From the NCBI GenBank assembly GCA_913778765.1, contig CAJYXO010000100.1:1-64000 (forward strand): 64,000 bases of DNA, read 5' to 3'. The DNA comes from an uncultured Massilia sp. Lineage in GTDB: Bacteria; Pseudomonadota; Gammaproteobacteria; Burkholderiales; Burkholderiaceae_D. Made by a program: the position numbers and the translations under genes. Within the stretch, counting starts at the first letter, position 1; each line of letters starts with the position of its first letter. The notes below the pieces were generated by a model, which was given only the letters and a program-made list of their open reading frames with translations, had not been told where the DNA came from and did no database searches. Below, piece by piece: positions 32,914 through 40,518 of this stretch.

Positions 32914-34434
32914 CTAAGCGGGCGGCTCCTCGGGCTGGCGATCCAGCAGATCTTGCGCCAGCTTGAGGCTGTCCACCATGGTCTGGAAGGCCTCGCGCTT
33001 GGCCTCCTCGCTCGGCATCCGCAGCACATAGGAGGGGTGGTAGGTGGTGACGATCCAGTGCCCTTCATGGAAGACCGGGCGGCCGATCGCGTTCTTCAGC
33101 GTCACGTTGGCCGTGCGCATCACGGACTTGAGCGCGGTCGCGCCCAGCGCCACGATCACGGTGGGCTTGACGTGGTCCAGCTCCTTGTCGAGCCAGTAGT
33201 GGCAGGCCTCGATTTCCTTCTGCGCCGGCGTTTTGTGCAGGCGCCGCTTGCCGCGCGGCTCCCACTTGAAATGCTTGACGGCGTTGGTCACGTAGATGGT
33301 GTCGCGGTCGACGCCGGCCTTGTCGCAGACCTGGTCGAGCAGCTTGCCGGCAGGCCCCACGAAGGGCTGGCCGGCCAGGTCTTCCTGGTCGCCCGGCTGC
33401 TCGCCCACGAACATGATCTGCGCCTTTTTCGGGCCTTCGCCACCCACCGCCTGGGTCGCGAACTGCCACAGCTCGCAGCGCCGGCATTCGTCCAGCTTCG
33501 AGGGCTGCTGGCGTTCCGGCTGTGCATCTTCGGGGGCGATCGGGATGGTGGTGCCCTTGCGCTGGCCGACGGCCTCGTACTGGCCGACCTTGCGCGCGCC
33601 ACGGGCGGCTTCGGAGATCATGTGCGGCACAATTTTCCCTTCCGGCAAATTTTTCCAGCGATGCGAGGGGATGTGCTGCTGCATCACCGTCTGGTTCAGG
33701 CGCGCCGGGTTGAACACGCTGCGGTAATAGGTCAGCCACAGGGCTTCGCCGGTGTCTTCCAGGTCTTCCGAATTCTTCACCAGCGGCCCGGTGTTGTGCA
33801 GGGTCTGGCCATCCCACAGCACGCTGGCCTCGGGGGTGGCGATCATCCAGCTGACCTTGCCCATGCGCGAGATGAAATGTTCGGCCACTTGCGGCAGCAC
33901 GTCGTGCTGCGGCTCGTACCAGGCGACGAAGCGCGGCGGCCCTGCTTCGGCCGGGCGCTCGCGAAAGCGGATGTAGGCATGCATGTCGTGCTCCTCACGC
34001 CGAACCGCCTTCACCATCGCGTTCAGGCGCGCGCCGTCTTCGTCGGCCGGCGACTGCACGTCGTGCTGCCCTTGCTGCCAGCGCCAGATCACGCGGTACA
34101 GGAAGGCCCAGCGGTCCGGCACGCGGCAGCAGGCGGCGCTTTGCAGCATGTCCATCAGCGAGCGCGGAATGCTCGGCGCGCCGTGTGTCGGCCTGTGGCG
34201 CGGGAGGTCCGATGAAGGCGGTGGATGGCCGGAAGAATCATGCGGCGGCTCGACAGCCGGCGGCGCACCCGAGAACAGGTCGCCGCCCGTCAGCGGCGAG
34301 CCCCAGGTCACCATTTCCGGCGGCACGTCGTGGATCAGCAGCTCGCGCGCCGCCTCGCGCCATTCGGCGAAGGTCTCGACCAGCAGCGGCTGGCCGGCGC
34401 GCTGAAGCTCGGTTGCTGATCCCTTCGCACTCAT
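32914..34434 (-). CDS. udgX: UdgX-family uracil-DNA glycosylase fused to a DUF4130 domain
   Basis: A two-domain DNA-repair protein of 506 residues. Residues about 80-290 are a DUF4130 domain (FLYRVIWRWQQG, FISRMGKVSWMIATPE). From about 315 there is a uracil-DNA-glycosylase fold with four Cys for an Fe-S cluster, GEQPGDQEDLAGQPFVGPAG (active-site loop) and the UdgX-specific loop RGKRRLHKTP, whose His (residue 400) in UdgX forms a covalent bond with DNA at the uracil site; WIVTTYHPSYVLR closes the fold. It overlaps the radical SAM gene by 4 bp and should be expressed with it under LexA control. Confidence 0.92.
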   Translation of the reverse strand: MSAKGSATELQRAGQPLLVETFAEWREAARELLIHDVPPEMVTWGSPLTGGDLFSGAPPAVEPPHDSSGHPPPSSDLPRHRPTHGAPSIPRSLMDMLQSAACCRVPDRWAFLYRVIWRWQQGQHDVQSPADEDGARLNAMVKAVRREEHDMHAYIRFRERPAEAGPPRFVAWYEPQHDVLPQVAEHFISRMGKVSWMIATPEASVLWDGQTLHNTGPLVKNSEDLEDTGEALWLTYYRSVFNPARLNQTVMQQHIPSHRWKNLPEGKIVPHMISEAARGARKVGQYEAVGQRKGTTIPIAPEDAQPERQQPSKLDECRRCELWQFATQAVGGEGPKKAQIMFVGEQPGDQEDLAGQPFVGPAGKLLDQVCDKAGVDRDTIYVTNAVKHFKWEPRGKRRLHKTPAQKEIEACHYWLDKELDHVKPTVIVALGATALKSVMRTANVTLKNAIGRPVFHEGHWIVTTYHPSYVLRMPSEEAKREAFQTMVDSLKLAQDLLDRQPEEPPA

Positions 34435-35660
34435 GCTGCCTGCAATTCCGGCCAGAGGTTCATCTGCTGCGGCGCGTCGGCCATGTTCCGGCGCAGCAGT
34501 TCGGAGGATGCCATCCCCTGCGCCGGCTTGTAGTCGGCGGTGACCACGAAGGGCGCCAGCTTTTTCAGGCTGCAGCGCAGGCGCGACAGGTCTTCCCAGC
34601 GGATGCGGCGCAGCCGGCGCAAGTCGATGATGCGCTTGGCCGAGCGCAGGCCGATGCCGGGCACGCGCGCGATCATGGTTTCGTCGGCGCGGTTCAGGTC
34701 CATCGGAAAATGCTCGCGGTTGCTCAGCGCCCAGGCCAGCTTGGGGTCGATGTCGAGCGCCAGGTTGCCGGCCGCCGGCATCAGTTCGCCGGCCGTGAAG
34801 CCGTAGCCGCGCAGCAGGAAATCGGCCTGGTAGAGGCGGTGCTCGCGCAGCAGCGGCGGCGGCGCCGAGGGCACGCTGGACGGGCTCTGCGGGATCGGCG
34901 AAAACGCCGAGTAATACACCCGCTTCAGCTTGTAGGAGCCGTACAGGGTCTGGGCCGTATTCAGGATGGTCTGGTCGTCGCTGGCGTCGGCGCCGACGAT
35001 CATCTGGGTGCTCTGGCCGGCCGGCGCGAAGGCCGGCGCCTTCGGATGGTCGTCCTTCTCATCGAGCTTGGTGCGAATGGAACCCATCGCCAGCTTGATG
35101 GTGTGGACGTTCTTCTCGGGCGCCAGACGAGAAACGCTGTCCTGGGTCGGCAGCTCGATGTTTACCGACAGCCGGTCGGCGTACTTGCCGGCCAGTTCGA
35201 TCAGGCGCGGATCGGCGTCCGGGATGGTCTTCAGGTGGATGTAACCGCGGAATTTGTGCTCTTCGCGCAGCCGCCGTGCGACCTCGACCAGCTGCTCCAT
35301 CGTGTAGTCGCTGGCCTGGATGATGCCCGAGCTGAGGAACAGCCCGTCGATGTAATTGCGAAGATAGAAATCCTGGGTCAGCTTGACCACTTCGTCGACC
35401 GAGAACCGCGCCCGCGGCACGTTCGAGGTACGGCGGTTGACGCAGTACTGGCAGTCGTAGATGCAGAAGTTGGTCAGCAGGATCTTCAGCAGCGACACGC
35501 AGCGCCCGTCCGGCGTGTAGCTGTGGCAGATGCCCATGCCGTTGGTGGCGCCCAGGCCATCCTTGTCGACCGAATCGCGCTTGGGCGCCCCGCTGCTGGC
35601 GCAGGAGGCGTCGTATTTGGCGGCGTCGGCCAGGATCTCGAGCTTGTCTTTGAGTTCCAT
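34431..35660 (-). CDS. Putative DNA modification/repair radical SAM protein
   Basis: A 409-residue radical SAM enzyme. The [4Fe-4S] motif is FCIYDCQYC with Cys66, Cys70 and Cys73, followed by the beta-barrel (YIDGLFLSSGI, GYIHLKTIPDAD, LSVNIELPTQ). A helix-hairpin-helix motif, ARVPGIGLRSAKRIIDLRRL, lies near 310-340 and suggests DNA binding. This protein is the usual partner of DUF4130/UdgX, but its chemistry is not known to me. Its stop overlaps the UdgX start (ATGA). The ATG at 35660 sits 14 bases downstream of a LexA box. Confidence 0.9.
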   Translation of the reverse strand: MELKDKLEILADAAKYDASCASSGAPKRDSVDKDGLGATNGMGICHSYTPDGRCVSLLKILLTNFCIYDCQYCVNRRTSNVPRARFSVDEVVKLTQDFYLRNYIDGLFLSSGIIQASDYTMEQLVEVARRLREEHKFRGYIHLKTIPDADPRLIELAGKYADRLSVNIELPTQDSVSRLAPEKNVHTIKLAMGSIRTKLDEKDDHPKAPAFAPAGQSTQMIVGADASDDQTILNTAQTLYGSYKLKRVYYSAFSPIPQSPSSVPSAPPPLLREHRLYQADFLLRGYGFTAGELMPAAGNLALDIDPKLAWALSNREHFPMDLNRADETMIARVPGIGLRSAKRIIDLRRLRRIRWEDLSRLRCSLKKLAPFVVTADYKPAQGMASSELLRRNMADAPQQMNLWPELQAA

Positions 35661-35673
35661 TGTGCAGTAAATA

Positions 35674-35689
35674 CTGTATGGATGAACAG
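35674..35689. promoter_or_regulatory. LexA (SOS) box before the radical SAM-udgX operon
   Basis: CTGTATGGATGAACAG, i.e. CTG-N10-CAG with T/A-rich inner positions, extended on both sides to TA...TA. This is a good proteobacterial LexA site and it overlaps the expected promoter region of the repair operon. Confidence 0.8.
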
Positions 35690-35768
35690 TATACCGCAAT
35701 TCAGGCTGTCCAGGCCGTACGCGAACGCACGTATGCAAAATAGATCGATTGTGATATTTTGCAATCTT

Positions 35769-36569
35769 ATGTCTTTAAAATTCCGCAACAACATCCAGAT
35801 CGCCGGCTCAGGCCACGCGACGATGGTGTTTGCCCATGGCCTGGGATGCGACCAGCACATGTGGCGTTATCTGGCTCCCCTCTACCAGCAGCGCTTCCGC
35901 ACCGTCCTGTACGATTTGTCCGGCAGCGGCGAATCCGACCGCGCGTCCTATGACCGTATGCGGCATGGCAGCCTGCACGGCCACGCCGACGACCTGCTGG
36001 AGATCCTCGACGCGTGCTCGGCCGGTCCGGTCGTCTTCGTGGGGCATTCCGTGAGCGGCATGATCGGCCTGCTGGCGGCGAACAAGGCGCCCGATCGTTT
36101 CGTGGCCCAGGTGATGATCGGCGCATCGCCCTGCTACATCAACGACGGCGATTACGTCGGCGGCTTCGAGCGCGTGCAGGTCGATGCGATGCTGACGGCG
36201 ATGGACGAGGACTTTCCGACGTGGTCCAGGAGCTTGGCGACCCTCTCCGCCGGCCAGTCGCATACCGAGCTGCGCGAGGAACTCGTCGACATCTTCCAGC
36301 GCAACGAACAGGGGATCGTCCGCCATTTCGCGCGCACCATCTTCCACTCGGACCACCGCGCCGACCTGCCTCACTCGACGGTGCCGACGCTGATCCTGCA
36401 ATGCGCCGACGACATCTTCGTCCCGCGCGCGGTGGGCGAATACATGCTGCGCCATCTGCCGAACAGCAGCCTGGAGGTGCTCGCGGGCGAAAGTCATTGC
36501 CCGCAACTGAGCGCGCCGAACGCCAGCTCGCGGGCGATCGACGCTTTCCTGCATCGCAGCTTGCGCTGA
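35769..36569 (+). CDS. RsbQ-like alpha/beta hydrolase
   Basis: A 266-residue alpha/beta-fold hydrolase. The start MSLKFRNNIQIAG and FAHGLGCDQHMWRYLAP resemble RsbQ, the hydrolase partner of PAS-phosphatase RsbP in Bacillus, and karrikin-receptor-like relatives. Catalytic triad candidates are Ser94 (GHSVSGMIG), the Asp in QCADDIFVP and the His in GESHCPQL. No ribosome-binding site is strong; an in-frame ATG at 35732 is an alternative. No PP2C phosphatase is adjacent, so it is not in the usual two-gene unit. It is divergent from the radical SAM operon across the LexA box. Confidence 0.82.
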   Translation: MSLKFRNNIQIAGSGHATMVFAHGLGCDQHMWRYLAPLYQQRFRTVLYDLSGSGESDRASYDRMRHGSLHGHADDLLEILDACSAGPVVFVGHSVSGMIGLLAANKAPDRFVAQVMIGASPCYINDGDYVGGFERVQVDAMLTAMDEDFPTWSRSLATLSAGQSHTELREELVDIFQRNEQGIVRHFARTIFHSDHRADLPHSTVPTLILQCADDIFVPRAVGEYMLRHLPNSSLEVLAGESHCPQLSAPNASSRAIDAFLHRSLR

Positions 36570-36572
36570 CGC

Positions 36573-36713
36573 TCAGCGCACCGGCTTGCCGTCAACGGCA
36601 CGGCTCCAGCAGTCGCCCGGCAGGCCGAGGTCGCCATGCCGCCGAAGTCGTGCATCACGGTCTGGATCGCCCGGCGGCCAGGCCGAGCGCGAGCACGATC
36701 TGCTTCCGTTGCA
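36573..36713 (-). pseudogene. Possible small secreted protein gene broken by frameshifts
   Basis: From ATG 36713 (minus strand) the frame gives MQRKQIVLALGLAAG, a signal-peptide-like start, then stops soon. The next frame continues AIQTVMHDFGG and a third frame continues GDLGLPGDCWSRAVDGKPVR to a stop at 36573. Reading across two single-base shifts yields one plausible peptide of about 45 residues. It may be a decayed small gene, or chance. Confidence 0.3.
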
Positions 36714-36739
36714 TGGTCTTCTCTTTTGTCGTGTGATGG

Positions 36740-38287
36740 TCAGGCGACGCCTGCGTAGCCGTTCGCCTGCGCGAGGAGGGCCGGCTCCATGCGCGCAGCG
36801 ACGCGCTGGATGTAGGAAGTCGCGGGAATCACGCCGGCGGCGCCGGCGCGGTGCAGCCACGCATAGGCCTCGACCAGGTCCTTCTGCACGCCCTGGCCGC
36901 TGGCGTACATGACGCCCAGGTTGAACTGGGCGCGCGCATGGCCCTGGCGGGCGGCGCACAGGTACCAGAAGTGGGCGGCTTCGTAATCGCGTTCGATGCC
37001 GTGCCCGCTGTCGTAGCGCAGGCCGAGCGCGAACTGGGCCAGCGCGTGGCCCTGGTCGGCCGCCTTGCGGTACCAGGCGTAGGCGCGGCGCGGGTCGACG
37101 GCGCCGCTGTCGTCGCGGTCGAGCAACTGGCCCAGCATGTACTGGGCCGGCGCATATTCCTGGTCGGCGGCCTTGCCGAACCAGTGCATGGCTTCTTCTT
37201 CGCAGCGCAGCGCGAGGTCGAACTGGGCGCGCAGGTGGCCCTGCTCGGCCGCCTTGCGGTACCAGTCGAGCGCCTCGGCCGGATCCTGCGCCGCACCGTG
37301 GCCGGCGTCGATCAGCTGGGCGAGATGATACTGGGCGCCGGCGAAGCCCTGCTCCGCCGCCTTGCGGTACCAGTGCGCGGCCGTCGCGTGGTCCTGGTCC
37401 ACGCCCTGGCCGTGTTCGTAACGCAGGCCGAGGTTGTCCTGGGCGCCGGCGTGGCCCTGCTCGGCCGCCTTGCGGAACCAGTGCAGGGCCAGGTCCGGAT
37501 CGCGCGCCACGCCGTGGCCGCTGTCGTGGACCAGGGCCAGGTTGAACTGCGAGCTGGCGTGGCCCTGCTCGCCGGCGCGGCCGTACCACAGGATTGCCTT
37601 CTCGCTGTCCTGCGGCAGGTCCTGGCCCTTGTCGTAACGCAGGCCGAGGTTGAACTGGGCCGGCGCATAGCCCTGCTCGGCGGCCTTGCGGAACCAGTGG
37701 ATGGCCTGCTGGACGTCGCGGTCTCGCAGTTCGCCCGCCAGTTGTCCGCTGTCGTAGCGCAACGCGAGGGCGAACTGCGAGCGCGCATAGTTCTGGTCGG
37801 CGGCGCGGCGGTACCATTCGATGGCGCGGCCCACGTCCTGGGCCACGCCCTTACCGCCTTCGAACATCATGCCGAGGTTGTGCTGGGCGCCGGGGTCGCC
37901 CTGTTCGGCCGCCTTTTCGAACCAGTGCAGCGCCTGGTGCACGTCGGCCGCGACGCCCTGGCCTTTCGCGTACAGCCAGCCCAGGTTGTACTGGGCCGCC
38001 GCATAACCCTGCTCGGCCGCCTGGGTGTACCAGTAGACGGCCTGCGCCAGGTCCTGGGCCACGCCCTGGCCCTTCTGGTACATCACGCCGAGGTTGTACT
38101 GGGCCTGTTCGAGGCCGGCGCTGGCCGCCATCCGGTACCAGGCCACGGCCAGCTCGTGATTCTTCGGCACGCCCTGGCCGTTCACGTACATGAAGCCCAG
38201 GCTGTGCTGGGCGCTGGCGACGCCGCGCTCGGCCAGCGCTTTCACGCGCAGGAATTCAGCTGTTTGATGAGCAGCGGTATCGGGCAT
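36740..38287 (-). CDS. SEL1-repeat (TPR-like) protein
   Basis: A 515-residue protein built almost entirely of 13 SEL1-like repeats, consensus GxGVxxDxxxAxxWYRKAAEQG followed by xAxAQxNLGxxY, each about 36 residues. Such helical solenoids are protein-interaction scaffolds. One repeat (containing LALRCEEEAMHWFGKAADQ) lacks the usual connecting loop. No signal peptide, so it is cytoplasmic. Start ATG 38287 lies 10 bp after the upstream GGDEF-EAL gene stop, so it is the last gene of the HDOD-kinase / REC-GGDEF-EAL operon and may assemble that signalling complex. Confidence 0.92.
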   Translation of the reverse strand: MPDTAAHQTAEFLRVKALAERGVASAQHSLGFMYVNGQGVPKNHELAVAWYRMAASAGLEQAQYNLGVMYQKGQGVAQDLAQAVYWYTQAAEQGYAAAQYNLGWLYAKGQGVAADVHQALHWFEKAAEQGDPGAQHNLGMMFEGGKGVAQDVGRAIEWYRRAADQNYARSQFALALRYDSGQLAGELRDRDVQQAIHWFRKAAEQGYAPAQFNLGLRYDKGQDLPQDSEKAILWYGRAGEQGHASSQFNLALVHDSGHGVARDPDLALHWFRKAAEQGHAGAQDNLGLRYEHGQGVDQDHATAAHWYRKAAEQGFAGAQYHLAQLIDAGHGAAQDPAEALDWYRKAAEQGHLRAQFDLALRCEEEAMHWFGKAADQEYAPAQYMLGQLLDRDDSGAVDPRRAYAWYRKAADQGHALAQFALGLRYDSGHGIERDYEAAHFWYLCAARQGHARAQFNLGVMYASGQGVQKDLVEAYAWLHRAGAAGVIPATSYIQRVAARMEPALLAQANGYAGVA

Positions 38288-38297
38288 GGGGCAAGGC

Positions 38298-40511
38298 TCA
38301 GGCCTGGAAGGCGAGCACGTTGGCGGCGCCGGGCGGCAGGCCCTGGCCGCGCAGCACGTCGACGAAGCGCGGCAGCGGCATCGGGCGGTGGTACAAATAG
38401 CCCTGCATCGTCATGCAGCCGTTGGCGCGCAGGTAGCGGGCCTGCGGCTCGGTCTCGACGCCTTCGGCGATCAGGTTCAGGCCCAGGCCGCGCGCAATCG
38501 AGATGATCGCCAGGACCACCGGATAGTGGCCGTATTCGTCGTGGATCTCCTTGACGAAGGACTGGTCGATCTTGATCGTGTGGACCGGGAAGCGGTGCAG
38601 GTAGGCCAGACTCGAATAGCCGGTGCCGAAGTCGTCGATGGCGACCGACACGCCGAGCTGGCCCAGTTTATTCAGCTGCTCGATCGCATGCTGCGGATTG
38701 CGGATGCAGATGTTCTCGGTGATCTCCACCTCGATCTGGCTCGGCGCGATCCCGTGGCGCAGCAGCGCGCCGCGCATCTTCTCGAAGAAGTCGCCGCGGT
38801 CCAGGTATTGCGGCGACAGGTTCAGCGACAGCCGCACCTGGTTGCCGGCGATGGCCTTCCACTGCAGCATGTCGCGGCACAGGGCGCCGATCATCCAGTC
38901 CGAGATCGGGATCATCAGGCCGTTCTCTTCGGCGAACGGCAGGAACTCGCCCGGCGAGACGATGCCGCGGGTCGGGTGGTTCCAGCGCATCAGCGCCTCG
39001 GCGCCGACGATGCGGCCGCTGGCGGCGTCGATCTGCGGCTGGTAGTACATCTCCAGCTCGTCGTTTTCCAGGGCGCGCCGCAGGCTCTGGCTCAGCGCGA
39101 TCTTCTGGTGCGACACGTCCTGCATCGACTCGTCGTAGAAAGCGTGGCCGTTCTTGCCCTGCCCCTTGACCTGGTACATGGCGATGTCGGCGTGGCGCAG
39201 CAGCTCGTCGATCGATTCGCCATGGCCGGGGTAGATCGCGATGCCGATCGAGGCCGAGATGTGGACCTGATGGCCGTCCAGGTCGAACGGCAGCTGCAGG
39301 CATTCGAGGAACTTGTCGGCCACGCTGCGCGCGTCGTCGCGGTCGCGCAGTTCGGGCAGCACGATGGTGAATTCGTCGCCGCCCTGGCGCGCCAGGGTGT
39401 CGCCCTTGCGCAGGCATTCCTTGAGGCGCACCGCCACCTGCTGCAGCAGCTCGTCGCCCTTGACGTGGCCGAGGGTGTCGTTGACCAGCTTGAAGCGGTC
39501 CAGGTCGATGAACATCACCGCGAGCTCGGTCTGCTTGCGCTTGGCCTGGATCACCGCCAGGCCGAGCCGGTCCTTGAACAGGATGCGGTTCGGCAGGTCG
39601 GTCAGGATGTCGTGGTAGGCCTGGTAGGAGATGACTTCTTCGGCGCGCTTGCGGTCGGTGATGTCGCGCGCCACGCCGTAGGTGCCGAAGAATTCAAGCT
39701 TTTTGACTTCCTGGTCGGGCACGTGCATGCCGATCGCGTTCAGCGAGATCGTCATCAAGGTGTTGTTGAAGGTGCGCTCCGGATTCGAGCCGGCATGGCA
39801 CTTCAGGCGCAGCTCGACGTTGCGCGAGGCGCGTTCGTCGACGCGGCGCTCGTTGAAGGAATAGCGCGCACGCTCCAGGTCTTCCTCGTGCACCAGCACC
39901 GAGTAGTGCTGGCCGATCAGTTCTTCGCGCCGGTAGCCGAGCAGCTGGTAGGCGCGGTCGTTCACGAAGGTGAAGCGGCCTTCGTGGTTCAGGGTGTAGA
40001 TGATGTCCGGCGAGGAGTCCACCAGGTAGCGGTACATCTTCTCCGAGTTTTCCAGCTGGGTCGCCATGCGCTGGTTGGCCTCTTCCAGGCGGCGCGCCTT
40101 GAGCGCATTGCCGACCGTCTTGAGCAGCTCTTCGCGGCTGTAGGGCTTGCGCAGGTAATCGTAGGCGCCGCGCTTCAGGGCGCCGATCGCGGCGTCGATT
40201 CCGACCTCGCCGCTCACCACGATCACATCGGCGCCGATCCCCTTCTCGTTGATGAAGTCCATGACGCCGTGGCCGCTGATGTCGGGCAGGCCGAGGTCGA
40301 GCAGGACCAGGTCGAAGTGCAGCCTGGACAGCTGGGCCAGCGCCTCGGTGCCGCTGGCGGCCGTGACCAGCTGGTAGCCGCGGCCCTGCAGCAGTTCGTA
40401 CAGCGAAGACAGCAGGCGCGGCTCGTCGTCGACGAGCAGGAGGCGCGGCTGTTCCAGTCCGGAAGAGATCGGGGCTTGGGGCGCAAGCGCGTCGTGGGGC
40501 ACGGGAATCAT
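38298..40511 (-). CDS. Response regulator with PAS, GGDEF and EAL domains
   Basis: A 737-residue c-di-GMP enzyme controlled by phosphorylation. Receiver domain at about 24-140 with phosphoacceptor in LVLLDLGLPDISG and Lys in DYLRKPYS; PAS at about 155-290 (YRYLVDSSPDIIYTLNHEG); GGDEF with intact QGGDEFTIVLPEL; EAL with intact GAEALMRWNHP and IDDFGTGYSSLAYL. All active-site motifs are kept. Its gene is 7 bp after the HDOD kinase gene, which is the likely phosphodonor. Confidence 0.94.
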   Translation of the reverse strand: MIPVPHDALAPQAPISSGLEQPRLLLVDDEPRLLSSLYELLQGRGYQLVTAASGTEALAQLSRLHFDLVLLDLGLPDISGHGVMDFINEKGIGADVIVVSGEVGIDAAIGALKRGAYDYLRKPYSREELLKTVGNALKARRLEEANQRMATQLENSEKMYRYLVDSSPDIIYTLNHEGRFTFVNDRAYQLLGYRREELIGQHYSVLVHEEDLERARYSFNERRVDERASRNVELRLKCHAGSNPERTFNNTLMTISLNAIGMHVPDQEVKKLEFFGTYGVARDITDRKRAEEVISYQAYHDILTDLPNRILFKDRLGLAVIQAKRKQTELAVMFIDLDRFKLVNDTLGHVKGDELLQQVAVRLKECLRKGDTLARQGGDEFTIVLPELRDRDDARSVADKFLECLQLPFDLDGHQVHISASIGIAIYPGHGESIDELLRHADIAMYQVKGQGKNGHAFYDESMQDVSHQKIALSQSLRRALENDELEMYYQPQIDAASGRIVGAEALMRWNHPTRGIVSPGEFLPFAEENGLMIPISDWMIGALCRDMLQWKAIAGNQVRLSLNLSPQYLDRGDFFEKMRGALLRHGIAPSQIEVEITENICIRNPQHAIEQLNKLGQLGVSVAIDDFGTGYSSLAYLHRFPVHTIKIDQSFVKEIHDEYGHYPVVLAIISIARGLGLNLIAEGVETEPQARYLRANGCMTMQGYLYHRPMPLPRFVDVLRGQGLPPGAANVLAFQA

Positions 40512-40518
40512 TCTTACC

